Part shown: positions 14,623-22,980 of the stretch, piece after piece | Numbering within the stretch: position 1 is the stretch's first letter | Layout: every line of letters begins with the position of its first letter | NCBI GenBank assembly: GCA_016937975.1 | Contig: JAFGVN010000017.1 | Location: 1-35,449, forward strand | Origin: Clostridia bacterium | GTDB lineage: Bacteria > Bacillota > Clostridia > Peptostreptococcales > Acidaminobacteraceae | Reading direction: 5' to 3' | Length of the DNA stretch: 35,449 nt | Position numbers and translations under genes: made by a program | The notes under the pieces: model-generated | The model's database searches: none | The model's input: the letters and a program-made list of their open reading frames with translations, nothing else | Told to the model about the DNA's origin: nothing

Positions 14623-15621
14623 TTAAAATATATCTCCAAAGTCCAAATCATAACATTCAGCCAACTGTTGAACGGTATGAAAAACCAAAGTTGATGCTAG
14701 ATTTGCAGTGATATTATCTTGATCAAAACGAGGTGATACCTCAGCAATATCAAAAGTTGCCACACGATTGTTTCTAAGTAAATACTTTAACATGGAAATT
14801 ACAGGCCAAGGTTGCAACCCAAGAGGTTGAGCACTTGAAACACCTGGTGCATAGGCAGATGCAAAAACATCCATACATATTGTCACATGTAGTGCGTCTT
14901 TGTTTTTTGTAAATCGATCAATACGGCTAAAAATGTTTACCATATTTTCTTGTGTGATGTCACGGGCAAGAATATATGGTACCTCTAAAGATTTTGCCAA
15001 GTTGAACAACATTCTTGTATTGCCTCTTTGTTGTATCCCAATACAGCAATAATCAAAGTGATTGTTTTCAGCTTTTTTGATGTCCGCAATTTGATGAAAC
15101 ATGGTGCCAGAAGTGCCTGTTTTTTCATAGGGTCTTAAATCAAAGTGTGCGTCAAAGTTCACTATGCCTAAACGATTAAATTTTCTAGCAGCACCTAAAT
15201 GGTTTCCCAAAGCAACTTCATGACCTCCACCTAATACGATTGGAAATAAATTAAGATCTATGATTTTCTCTACGGCTTCTGCAAGGGCCATTTGAGAATC
15301 ATTTAAATTATCTTTTGCAATGATATCCCCCATATCAAAAAGTTTTAATTCTTGTTTAAAGTGACATGGTAAATTCATCAATTCTTTACGTATATGGATA
15401 GGGCCAGATGCAGCACCTTCTCTCCCTTTGTTTAATCTCACGCCTAAATCACTTTGAAAACCAATAATGGCTATTCCCAATATACCATCAAAAGGTTTCA
15501 AATCTTCCTTAAGATCCAAACATTCTATCCATTGATGCCATCTGAATGCATCAAAGTCAATCGTACTATCAATTCGTCCTGTCCAAAACTCTTTTTGTGT
15601 CGGTTGGTAATATGATAACAT
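14623..15621 (-). CDS. Arginase-family hydrolase (formimidoylglutamase/agmatinase-like)
   Basis: The ureohydrolase fold is clear: GGGHEVALG with metal ligand His134, NFDAHFD with Asp157, His159 and Asp161, and the last ligand segment TICMDVFASAYAPGVSSAQP with Asp251. In classical arginases that last motif reads S-D-x-D; here Cys249 replaces the first aspartate. The extended N terminus and overall length (332) resemble formimidoylglutamases (HutG-like) more than agmatinases, but no other histidine-degradation gene is near. It lies 72 bp after the DEAD-box gene with its own GGAGG site. The substrate is undetermined. Confidence 0.8.
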   Translation of the reverse strand: MLSYYQPTQKEFWTGRIDSTIDFDAFRWHQWIECLDLKEDLKPFDGILGIAIIGFQSDLGVRLNKGREGAASGPIHIRKELMNLPCHFKQELKLFDMGDIIAKDNLNDSQMALAEAVEKIIDLNLFPIVLGGGHEVALGNHLGAARKFNRLGIVNFDAHFDLRPYEKTGTSGTMFHQIADIKKAENNHFDYCCIGIQQRGNTRMLFNLAKSLEVPYILARDITQENMVNIFSRIDRFTKNKDALHVTICMDVFASAYAPGVSSAQPLGLQPWPVISMLKYLLRNNRVATFDIAEVSPRFDQDNITANLASTLVFHTVQQLAECYDLDFGDIF

Positions 15622-15693
15622 TTCTTTTCCTCCATATTCATATTTTTAAAAAAATATGTCATGAAATCGTCAAATATATTATGAATTTCTAAT

Positions 15694-16782
15694 TTATATA
15701 AGTTTATGATCCATAAATGCTTCGACGGCATGTAGACGATTATAATCCTTTTGTGTCAATAAAATGTATGATTTTCCGGTTTGTCCTGCACGACCTGTAC
15801 GACCAATTCTATGAACATAATTCTCAGGATCATCAGGGAGATTATAATTAATCACCGAATCCACACCTTTTATATCCAACCCCCTTGCAGCTACATCCGT
15901 TGCAACTAGATATTTAAATTCGTTGTTTTTAAAACCTTCCATTAAAGCTTCTCTTTTGCTTTGAGTTAAACCACCATGAAGTACTTCCACAGAATATTGA
16001 TCTGCTTTCATTGCTTCGCCAAGTGCTTCACTGCCTTTTCTAGAACGACAAAATATAATACTTTTATCTATATTTTCATTTACCAAAAGGGCTTTAAAAT
16101 CATCATATTTTTTACGATTAGAGGTTTGAATAACTTCTTGTGTAATTTCATCTAAAATCATCTTCTCCTTTGGTGCAACAACATGGACTGGTGATTTTAA
16201 ATAATGATCCTTAAATGAATTTACCCGGTGACTCAATGTAGCTGAAACACATATAATTTGATAATCCTTTTTAAAAAATTTCATGATTGCTTTCAACTCA
16301 TCTTTAAACCCTATATGAAAAAGTTGATCTGCTTCATCCACTACGAGAATTTTCATTTCATCCACTGAGAAGGAGCTTCTTTTTAAATGATCCAATAATC
16401 TCCCAGGTGTAGCAATAATCAAATGTATCTGATGATTCATTTTATGGAGTTGCGCATGAAAATCTTGCCCACCATAAACTGGTAAAATGGATACAGGCTT
16501 CATTTCAGTAAGTTTTTTTGCTTCAGCAGTAATCTGAATCGCCAGCTCTCTTGTTGGTGCTAAAACGATAGCTTGCAATCCCATTTCCAAATCTATTTGA
16601 TCCATCAAGGGCAATAAAAAAGCAAGAGTTTTGCCTGTACCTGTCTGGGCTTCTGCCATAACATCTTTTTTATTAAGAATTGGTGGAATGGCTAATTTCT
16701 GTATTATAGTAGGTTCCAATATATTTTGACACTCAAGGGCATATACCATCTCCCAAGATAATCCTAATTTATAAAATGACAT
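15694..16782 (-). CDS. DEAD-box RNA helicase, minimal core
   Basis: Both RecA domains are present: a Q-motif region with Gln28, motif I AQTGTGKT (45-52), Ia PTREL (76-80), Ib TPGRL (125-129), II DEAD (149-152), III SATLS, IV IIFCRSRKG, V ATDVAARGLDI and VI HRIGRTGR near 325. At 362 residues it ends soon after motif VI, so it has the catalytic core without the basic or RNA-binding tail of CshA, DbpA or DeaD. It should be an ATP-dependent RNA-unwinding protein. An AAGGAGAAGG site precedes ATG. Confidence 0.9.
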   Translation of the reverse strand: MSFYKLGLSWEMVYALECQNILEPTIIQKLAIPPILNKKDVMAEAQTGTGKTLAFLLPLMDQIDLEMGLQAIVLAPTRELAIQITAEAKKLTEMKPVSILPVYGGQDFHAQLHKMNHQIHLIIATPGRLLDHLKRSSFSVDEMKILVVDEADQLFHIGFKDELKAIMKFFKKDYQIICVSATLSHRVNSFKDHYLKSPVHVVAPKEKMILDEITQEVIQTSNRKKYDDFKALLVNENIDKSIIFCRSRKGSEALGEAMKADQYSVEVLHGGLTQSKREALMEGFKNNEFKYLVATDVAARGLDIKGVDSVINYNLPDDPENYVHRIGRTGRAGQTGKSYILLTQKDYNRLHAVEAFMDHKLI

Positions 16783-16806
16783 TTCCTTCTCCTTACATAC
16801 CTTCTC

Positions 16807-16834
16807 AGTATACGTAGATTTTAAAAAAATACAA
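16807..16834 (-). promoter_or_regulatory. Predicted promoter of DEAD-box gene
   Basis: On the minus strand, -35 TTGTAT (16829-16834) and -10 TATACT (16807-16812) lie 16 bp apart, 25 bp upstream of the start codon. Consensus match only. Confidence 0.5.
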
Positions 16835-16939
16835 GCTCTATCTTCTATTCCCTTTCATTTCATAATAATGCATGAAAAAGGAAAAGATTCTTGGTTTAAA
16901 ATCGTTTCATTCATTTGCTTTTAGATTCTGAAAGTAAGG

Positions 16940-16969
16940 ATTCCATAATATCCATTTATGGAATATAAT
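16940..16969 (+). promoter_or_regulatory. Promoter with overlapping palindrome
   Basis: ATTCCATAA (16940-16948) and its exact complement TTATGGAAT (16956-16964) flank a 7-nt spacer and run into a consensus -10 TATAAT (16964-16969). The -35 position (16941-16946) lies in the left arm. The arrangement suggests a repressor operator controlling the small membrane protein gene that follows. Confidence 0.5.
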
Positions 16970-16990
16970 GGCTATAATAGGAGGTGCTGT

Positions 16991-17269
16991 ATGTATATTG
17001 TTGCAATTGGTCTATTATTGGTCACCATTGGATTAGCAATCGATGAAGCTGATCGTGTAAAAAAGAATCCTAAATTATGGATCACATTGATTAAAATAGG
17101 TTTTGGAATTGCTATGTCTCTCTGGTTGCCTTCAGTTGTCTATTTTACGCTCACACGAAGCGATGTGCCTTTAAATGACCTAATATTATGGATTATCCTT
17201 TATCCTGCCACCTTTCTTGTAGGATTAGGCATGTTACTCATGCTCTATGGGAAGACTAATATAGATTGA
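16991..17269 (+). CDS. Small three-helix membrane protein, unknown
   Basis: 92 residues with three hydrophobic stretches (about 3-17, 33-53 and 62-86) separated by short charged loops (DEADRVKKNPK and LTRSDVP). I do not recognise a family. The ATG at 16991 is chosen because of the TAGGAGGTG site directly upstream; the frame is open 11 codons further but that stretch holds the promoter. It is a single-gene unit between the divergent DEAD-box gene and a terminator at 17367-17413. Confidence 0.65.
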   Translation: MYIVAIGLLLVTIGLAIDEADRVKKNPKLWITLIKIGFGIAMSLWLPSVVYFTLTRSDVPLNDLILWIILYPATFLVGLGMLLMLYGKTNID

Positions 17270-17366
17270 AAAAAAACATAGCAAAGATGAGATTCTCTAC
17301 CCGTGCAATTTATCGTTATAAAGGATTTTAATTCACATTAAGAATTTCAAACCATCAATAGGGACT

Positions 17367-17413
17367 CATCCTTTAAAGGTTATTTTATCTACCCTTTAAG
17401 GATGGTTTTTTTT
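17367..17413 (+). terminator. Intrinsic terminator
   Basis: Near-perfect 13-bp arms (17367-17379 and 17392-17404) followed by about nine T. It ends transcription from the small membrane protein gene about 100 bp downstream of its stop. Confidence 0.75.
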
Positions 17414-17421
17414 ATACAAAA

Positions 17422-17441
17422 AAAGGTGCATAAGCACCTTT
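17422..17441 (-). terminator. Intrinsic terminator
   Basis: AAAGGTGC / GCACCTTT arms with a 4-nt loop and a following T run on the minus strand. The stem overlaps the MFS stop codon. Confidence 0.8.
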
Positions 17442-18642
17442 AAGCAATTTGTTTGTCTTTCGTCTTCAAGATCAAGCCAAATGCAATTAAATATGCACTT
17501 GCTGTTACAATAAACGCTGAGCCAAATCCAATGAAATCAACAAATGCACCAACCATTAATGGGCCACTGATTGCTGCCAAAGAAGAGGCAAAATAATAAA
17601 GACCTGTATACGTACCTATGAATTTCTCTGAGGTTCTTTCCACAACCATAGGATAGGAATTAATATTAATCAATGCCCAGAAGAAACCACCAATAAACAT
17701 CGCCACCATCATGATTATTTTATTGTATGGAAAAAGAGTACCAATCATTGCAACAAAAACAAATACAACTGCATCACCTAAAATACCAATTAAAATAGTT
17801 TTTCTTTTTCCAAGGGCAGTTCCGATAAAACCTGCTGGAATGGCAAATACGAGAAAAGCTAATGCAAAGAAACTTAAAATAAAAGAAGCATCAGAAACAT
17901 CAACGTTCAAGTACAACTCACAGTAATTACTAAAAGTCGCTTCGATCCCTTGATAGCCAACAAACCAGAAGAATATTGCTAAGAGAACATATAAAATTGA
18001 CTTATCCTCATCAGATTTAATCGCATTTAAAGCATCTTTTAAATGTACTTTTTCTTCTTCTGAAGTAACCCCTACAGAAGGTTCTTTAATAAATTTTAAA
18101 AGCAGACTTAAAGCTACTACCATCATAATTGCAGTCAAAACAAAGGGATAATTATGATTTTCCTTATAGAGAAATGAACCGCCCATTAAAACAAACACTG
18201 AAGCCAAGCCGCCCATGAAGTTTATAATACCATTGGCTTTACTTCTTAAAGGTGGTGGTGTGATATCTGGCATCAACGCAACAGTAGGCGCTCTAAAGAT
18301 TGCCATGGCAAAGTTCAAAATCGTAATAACAAGAATCAAATGCCAGAAGCTCGTATAGTTTGGCAATAAGATAAACATCAGAGCAGATAATGGTATACCA
18401 ACCATTAAATAAGGCATTCTACGGCCAAACCTTGTTATAGTCTTATCACTAAGAGAAGCCACTATAGGAATTAAAAAGACTGCCAATATATTATCCAAAG
18501 TCATAATGGCGTTAATTTGAAATTGACTATCAAGAAAATCTCTCAAAAAAATTGGCACGTAAACATTATACAATGGCCATACAAGTGATACGGAGAAAAA
18601 ACCAAGACCTAATAAAAAGGTTTTTCTAACATCAAGCTTCAT
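17440..18642 (-). CDS. MFS transporter, SLC45/GPH-like
   Basis: A 400-residue twelve-helix transporter. The loop SDKTITRFGRRMPYLMVG between helices 2 and 3 and the segment RAPTVALMPDITPPPLRSKA are the signatures of the SLC45/sugar:cation branch, which includes disaccharide porters. No substrate residue can be read. It overlaps the upstream glycerophosphodiesterase gene by 11 bp, so the pair is translationally coupled; uptake of a glycerophosphodiester or its product is a possible link, but this is inferred from position only. Confidence 0.8.
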   Translation of the reverse strand: MKLDVRKTFLLGLGFFSVSLVWPLYNVYVPIFLRDFLDSQFQINAIMTLDNILAVFLIPIVASLSDKTITRFGRRMPYLMVGIPLSALMFILLPNYTSFWHLILVITILNFAMAIFRAPTVALMPDITPPPLRSKANGIINFMGGLASVFVLMGGSFLYKENHNYPFVLTAIMMVVALSLLLKFIKEPSVGVTSEEEKVHLKDALNAIKSDEDKSILYVLLAIFFWFVGYQGIEATFSNYCELYLNVDVSDASFILSFFALAFLVFAIPAGFIGTALGKRKTILIGILGDAVVFVFVAMIGTLFPYNKIIMMVAMFIGGFFWALININSYPMVVERTSEKFIGTYTGLYYFASSLAAISGPLMVGAFVDFIGFGSAFIVTASAYLIAFGLILKTKDKQIA

Positions 18643-19363
18643 TTATTACCTCATTTCTCATTTTTATCATATCTTCCAAACGATCTGTTATGATTGAATT
18701 CACATTTGATTGAACCAATATTTTACCTATATTAAGATCATTAACAGTATAGGGATTTATAAATATATTTTCCAACATCAGTTCCTTAATTGTTTTACCA
18801 TTTAAAGTTAAATAATGTGGATGATAATAATCTGCCTCAAGACGTTTTATATAATGCCATGGTTCTACTAATGCCGATGCAGTTAAAACACCTGTTTTTA
18901 TCTTGTTGTCAAGTGCCTTTAATTGAACAAGTGCATAATGATCAAAGGATGAATATATGATTTCCATTGGCCTTCTAATCTTTGAACAGATATTTAAGAC
19001 AGCTTGTTCAATGCCAGGATAATAATCACTTCCAGCCTTTAATTCAACATTTAAAACAAAAGAAGGTTTCAAATCACTCATGTTCAGTAGCATGATTACT
19101 TCATCTAAAGTTGGAATAGATTCACCCCGTTTAAATTTTATCGTCTTCAAAGCTTCCAATGTATATTCGCTTATTATTTTATGCTCACCGGTTAGAGAAA
19201 ACATATCAAAATCGTGATAGACCACTAATACCTGATCCTTTGTTAAATGTACATCTAATTCAATGCCGTCCGCTTCTAATTCAATGGCTTTCTTAAAAGC
19301 TTCAATGGTATTTTCCTGATAAAAGGTATGTTCTCCCCTATGGGCAATAATTCTGGTATACAT
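18632..19363 (-). CDS. Glycerophosphodiester phosphodiesterase (UgpQ-like)
   Basis: 243 residues with the full GDPD motif set: AHRGEHTFYQENT (7-19, His8 and Arg9), IELDVHLTKD (34-43) with metal-binding Glu35 and Asp37, catalytic VYHD (48-51), and NVELKA near 104-109. No signal peptide is seen, so it is the cytosolic type, splitting glycerophosphodiesters into an alcohol and glycerol-3-phosphate. The start has a GAGGGG site. It is the first gene of a two-gene operon with the MFS transporter. Confidence 0.88.
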   Translation of the reverse strand: MYTRIIAHRGEHTFYQENTIEAFKKAIELEADGIELDVHLTKDQVLVVYHDFDMFSLTGEHKIISEYTLEALKTIKFKRGESIPTLDEVIMLLNMSDLKPSFVLNVELKAGSDYYPGIEQAVLNICSKIRRPMEIIYSSFDHYALVQLKALDNKIKTGVLTASALVEPWHYIKRLEADYYHPHYLTLNGKTIKELMLENIFINPYTVNDLNIGKILVQSNVNSIITDRLEDMIKMRNEVINEA

Positions 19364-19428
19364 AATAACCCCTCTAATTTACTTTTATTTTAAAATTGGT
19401 TAAAATGAGAATATGAAGGGGAAAAACA

Positions 19429-20490
19429 ATGAAGAAATTTATTTTACCAATATTTGCTGTCCTATTGTATTTAACAACATGGCTTTTAAAACATTTTCCA
19501 AACCAGGTAAATACATTCTATTCGGAAGATTTTAATGCACCATTTGTTAAACTACTAAGTAAACTAACGGGTATATTTCCCGGATCTCTTGCAGAATGGA
19601 TTATATTAATTCATTTATTTTTACTGCCTATACTTCTCGTTACTTTCATTATATCTATTAAAAGTGGTTTTTATAAAGTCATTTTTCGTTATTTATTACA
19701 ATATTTATCTCTAATTTACATTCTGTTTATGTTTTTTTGGGGATTTAATTACTACAGAAGTTCTATTGGTGCCTTGCAAAATCTCGATGAAACAACCTAT
19801 TCATTAGAAAAATTAGAAGCTTTAACTTTGTATCTCATTGATGAAGCCAATACCCTTAGAAGTCAACTCAAGGAAGATGAAAATGGCATTTTCATGATTC
19901 CAGAAGGAAAAACTTGGATTCTTGAGAATGCTCATGTGGCTTACGATTTCCTTCAAGAAGATTATCCTATCTTTGAAGGTACTTATGGACAAGTTAAACC
20001 CATCCTGTTTTCAAAAGTCATGCTTTATACAGGGATTACAGGCTTTTATTTTCCATTTACCGGAGAAGCAAATGTGAACGTCAAAACAATGGATTTAATG
20101 TTTCCTGCAACAGTACTTCATGAAATGGCGCATCAAAGAGGTTTTGGTCCTGAGGATGAAGCAAATTACATTGCCTTTTTAGCATCACGCTATCATCCAG
20201 ATATGAACTTTAGATATTCAGGTACAATTCTAGCTTTAATCCACTCACAAAATGCCTTATATAAAATTAATTCACAAATGGTCAGAGAAAATCAGGAATT
20301 GTATTCTGAGGGTTTGTCTAGGGATTTAAAGGCACACCGTGAATTTTGGCAGCAATATGACGGTATCATTGAAAAGACATCTTCAAAAATCAACGATACT
20401 TATTTAAAAACGAATCATGTTTATGACGGCTTACAAAGTTATGGCAACATGGTCGATTGGGTATTATCCTATTATGAACAGCTGAAATAA
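19429..20490 (+). CDS. DUF3810-like membrane metallopeptidase-type protein
   Basis: The N terminus has three membrane segments (about 5-21, 55-76 and 86-107). The rest is probably extracytoplasmic and contains HEMAHQRGF (231-239) followed by PEDEAN (241-246), a gluzincin-style HExxH with a downstream glutamate. This combination is the DUF3810 pattern; to my knowledge members are uncharacterised. Zinc binding and proteolysis are inferred from the motif. The ATG has a GAAGGGG site 7 bp upstream. It is transcribed alone, divergently from the GDPD gene. Confidence 0.8.
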   Translation: MKKFILPIFAVLLYLTTWLLKHFPNQVNTFYSEDFNAPFVKLLSKLTGIFPGSLAEWIILIHLFLLPILLVTFIISIKSGFYKVIFRYLLQYLSLIYILFMFFWGFNYYRSSIGALQNLDETTYSLEKLEALTLYLIDEANTLRSQLKEDENGIFMIPEGKTWILENAHVAYDFLQEDYPIFEGTYGQVKPILFSKVMLYTGITGFYFPFTGEANVNVKTMDLMFPATVLHEMAHQRGFGPEDEANYIAFLASRYHPDMNFRYSGTILALIHSQNALYKINSQMVRENQELYSEGLSRDLKAHREFWQQYDGIIEKTSSKINDTYLKTNHVYDGLQSYGNMVDWVLSYYEQLK

Positions 20491-20502
20491 AGTCCATTTT
20501 AA

Positions 20503-20534
20503 AATAACACCTCATTTGAGGTGTTATTTATTTT
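20503..20534. terminator. Bidirectional intrinsic terminator
   Basis: Perfect 11-bp arms AATAACACCTC (20503-20513) and GAGGTGTTATT (20518-20528) with a 4-nt loop and U-rich tails on both strands, between the convergent DUF3810-like and EamA genes. Confidence 0.88.
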
Positions 20535-21423
20535 ATATATTCTTTTCTTTTTTTGTTTGAGTAACCATGACCACGCCAATTAAAATAATCAAGGTGGATA
20601 AAATCACTTCAAATGAAATCTTTTCATTTAATATCAGCCCACCTAAAATTACTGCTACGACTGGATTTACATAAGCATAAGTTCCAGCTACGGATGCAGG
20701 AAGATGCTTTAAAATATAAATATAACTACTGTAACCTATAATTGAACCGAAAATAATCAAATATAACCATGAAAACACACCACTTGCCTCTATACCCTGC
20801 AGCATTGCAAATTCATTTCTAGCCAAAGCAATGATCAATTGTCCAACGCCTCCTGCAAGCATCTGAAAGGCTATAACAGGTACAATGTCACCATTAACCT
20901 TGTTATATTTAGAATAAACAGAGCCAACAGCCCAAAACACAGGAGCAAGCAATCCTAAAGTCATACCTAAAGTATTAAAGTGTCCAAGATTTGAGTTTGA
21001 TACAACTAAAAATGCTACACCAGAGAAACCAATAATAGTACCAATAACTGCAGTCATTCTTATTTTGTAAGCTTTTAAAATTAATACTTCTATAATCATA
21101 ATCAAAAGCGGACATATGGCGATCATTAAGGAGACCATACCGGATTCAATGTATTGTTCAGAAAAGACAACCAAACCATTTGCTCCCGTTAAAAGAAATA
21201 ATCCTGTAATGAAGGTATGTATATAGTCTATTTTCTTCTCTGGGAATTTCAGACCTCTTACCTTTGCGTAGAATAGCATAGTGCCAGAAGCCATTATAAA
21301 TCGAGTGCCAGCAAATAACATAGGTGGTAAGGATTCAACGCCTATTCGAATAGCTAAATAGGTAGAGCCCCAGATAATACAAACCGATAGGTAAGCTAAA
21401 AATACTTTTTTATCTTTAAACAT
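20533..21423 (-). CDS. EamA/DMT family transporter
   Basis: A 296-residue ten-helix drug/metabolite exporter with two EamA repeats. It opens AYLSVCIIWGSTYLAIRIG, and the second half has VFWAVGSVYSKY and later AYVNPVVAVILGG, as in RhaT/YdcZ-type amino-acid or metabolite exporters. The ATG at 21423 has a perfect CGGAGG site. The frame is open about 50 codons further upstream, but that segment is the other frame of a tRNA-binding-domain relic. The substrate is unknown. Confidence 0.85.
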   Translation of the reverse strand: MFKDKKVFLAYLSVCIIWGSTYLAIRIGVESLPPMLFAGTRFIMASGTMLFYAKVRGLKFPEKKIDYIHTFITGLFLLTGANGLVVFSEQYIESGMVSLMIAICPLLIMIIEVLILKAYKIRMTAVIGTIIGFSGVAFLVVSNSNLGHFNTLGMTLGLLAPVFWAVGSVYSKYNKVNGDIVPVIAFQMLAGGVGQLIIALARNEFAMLQGIEASGVFSWLYLIIFGSIIGYSSYIYILKHLPASVAGTYAYVNPVVAVILGGLILNEKISFEVILSTLIILIGVVMVTQTKKEKNI

Positions 21424-21475
21424 AAATCCTCCGAGTATACAACTCTTGTGCCATGAGACACTTTTCTTTCTTGTT

Positions 21476-21625
21476 TCAAATTGCACGTTGAAATGTGCTA
21501 AAATCCACTTTGAATTGAACCAACTTATCTGAATCTTCAACTTCTCTAGCAAATAATATTTCACCGAGACGTACATCAATCATAACCAAATCTTTTAAAG
21601 AAATCGTTGTTTTTATTTCACTCAT
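21476..21625 (-). pseudogene. tRNA-binding (CsaA/MetRS-C type) domain fragment
   Basis: A 49-residue frame whose residues 10-43 (LKDLVMIDVRLGEILFAREV, then EDSDKLVQFKVDF) match the start of the tRNA-binding OB fold found in CsaA and at the C terminus of methionyl-tRNA synthetase (pattern DFxKVDIRVGxI...SDKLLKLxVDLG). The family needs about 105-110 residues; here TGA follows FQRAI and the remaining strands are not found in any frame before the EamA gene. Its ATG overlaps the stop of the GNAT gene (ATGAGTGA), so it may still be translated. Most likely a 3' deletion relic. Confidence 0.65.
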
Positions 21626-22094
21626 GACTTTTCTTCGTTCTGGATTTGAGTACTAGAACCTGTTGTGGCGCATTAAATGAAACAACCATTTCACTTTCTT
21701 GAAACCCAAAATTAAAATATAATTTTCTCGGAGCATCTCCTCTCGCATCATCTGCTCTAAAGGTTGTCACTGTTATTTCAGCGGTTTCATCAAATTCATT
21801 TATGACTGCATGTAATAATTTTGAAGCAATGCCCTTTTTTCTATATTTAGGATGTACAGCCAAAAAAGAGATTTTGTTAATACTCAAAGCATACAATAAA
21901 ACACCAACCAAGGTATCATCAATCCATGCTGATAAAGCAGTACTTCTCTCTTGATTTTTAATGAGTATTCTTCTATATCCAAATAAAGCAGATTCATCCT
22001 CTAGACCAGGAAATTCATCTTTTACCAGTCGTACAAGATTCATCCATCTATCAACTTCATTTGCCTTTAATTGTCTTACTTCTATGTCCATCAT
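21618..22094 (-). CDS. GNAT family N-acetyltransferase
   Basis: 158 residues with GNAT motif A at FLAVHPKYRKKGIASKLLHA (Q/RxxGxG/A acetyl-CoA loop RKKGIA) and motif B APRKLYFNFGFQ. It transfers an acyl group from acyl-CoA to an unknown amine or hydroxyl; an antibiotic or metabolite substrate cannot be told apart. The start is ambiguous: TTG at 22100, or ATG at 22094 or 22091; I take the first ATG. It is followed by the overlapping tRNA-binding-domain relic and then the EamA exporter. Confidence 0.8.
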   Translation of the reverse strand: MMDIEVRQLKANEVDRWMNLVRLVKDEFPGLEDESALFGYRRILIKNQERSTALSAWIDDTLVGVLLYALSINKISFLAVHPKYRKKGIASKLLHAVINEFDETAEITVTTFRADDARGDAPRKLYFNFGFQESEMVVSFNAPQQVLVLKSRTKKSHE

Positions 22095-22217
22095 AACCAA
22101 TCTTTCTGTATACTAAATATATTTCATAGTAAAATAATAGCCTTTTTTTACTAAGATATCAATAATTATAAATTTTACGAATTATAATTAAGGAATTATA
22201 AAATCACATGTTTTCTA

Positions 22218-22245
22218 TTGATAATGATTCTCATAATGATATACT
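22218..22245 (+). promoter_or_regulatory. Promoter with Fur box
   Basis: TGATAATGATTCTCA (22219-22233) matches the 7-1-7 Fur site TGATAATNATTATCA at all but one defined base. It overlaps a promoter with -35 TTGATA (22218-22223) and -10 TATACT (22240-22245), 16 bp apart. Iron repression of the following gene is the straightforward prediction. Confidence 0.7.
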
Positions 22246-22262
22246 TATTTAGGAGGTACATC

Positions 22263-22970
22263 ATGTCAGAAGAAAAAATCTATTCATTAAAACTCATTAA
22301 GATTATTTCAGAAACTGATGAAATTAAGACTTATCTATTTGAAAAGCCTGATTTCAGTTGGTCTGAAGGCACTAATATTCATGTAGCTTTCCACGATTAT
22401 AAAGCATATGACAAAAAACTCTATGTGAGACATTTTTCTATCATGAATCTTGAAAACGAATCCTATTTGAGCTTTACAACACGTTTATCAGATTCGCCCT
22501 TTAAAAAACGTTTAAAAGAAATGTCAATTGGCGATTGTTTACTCATTTATAAACCGAGTCAAAAAATGAAAATAAGAAAAGAAAACAGACCTATTGTCTT
22601 AATCTCTATGGGTGTAGGGTTAGCACCTATGCTGCCAATTATTGAAACTTTCAAAAATCAACCCGAAGGAATAACCAGTGTTATGAGTATCCATATTTCA
22701 AAAGATGAATACTTATTTAAATCTTTTTTTATTGATCATCCCATTAAGCATTACGTTCTACACAATCGTAATGAGTTCTACCAAACTATTGAAGATACCT
22801 ACAATAGTGACAATATCTATTACCTTGTTGGCAGTGATCCCTTTTTAGAGCATGTCACCCGCTTATTATTAAACAATGGGCATCATCCAAGGGATATTGA
22901 AATGGATAAAAAATCGGATAAGAAAGAACAAATCTTTCATGATTTTAAAACATCAAAAAGCAAGCCATAA
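22263..22970 (+). CDS. Ferredoxin-reductase-like flavoprotein, Fur-boxed
   Basis: A 235-residue FNR-superfamily reductase domain: RHFSIMN (about 57-63) replaces the RxYS flavin motif, LISMGVGLAPMLPII (about 117-131) is the NAD(P)H pyrophosphate loop, and YYLVGSDPFLEHV closes the fold. No 2Fe-2S cysteine motif is present, so electrons must pass to another protein or directly to an acceptor. The ATG at 22263 has an AGGAGGT site. The Fur box suggests a role when iron is scarce, such as ferric-chelate reduction; this is inference. Confidence 0.75.
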   Translation: MSEEKIYSLKLIKIISETDEIKTYLFEKPDFSWSEGTNIHVAFHDYKAYDKKLYVRHFSIMNLENESYLSFTTRLSDSPFKKRLKEMSIGDCLLIYKPSQKMKIRKENRPIVLISMGVGLAPMLPIIETFKNQPEGITSVMSIHISKDEYLFKSFFIDHPIKHYVLHNRNEFYQTIEDTYNSDNIYYLVGSDPFLEHVTRLLLNNGHHPRDIEMDKKSDKKEQIFHDFKTSKSKP

Positions 22971-22980
22971 GCTTGCTTTA
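22958..22980. terminator. Bidirectional terminator spanning two stop codons
   Basis: Perfect arms AAAGCAAGC (22958-22966) and GCTTGCTTT (22972-22980) with a 5-nt loop. The stem covers the last codons of both convergent genes, so neither has a separate 3' UTR. Confidence 0.82.

Noticed and set aside
20533-21579. EamA protein with a 52-residue N-terminal extension
   Set aside because: The extension lies in another frame of a tRNA-binding-domain relic, and a perfect GGAGG site precedes the ATG at 21423.
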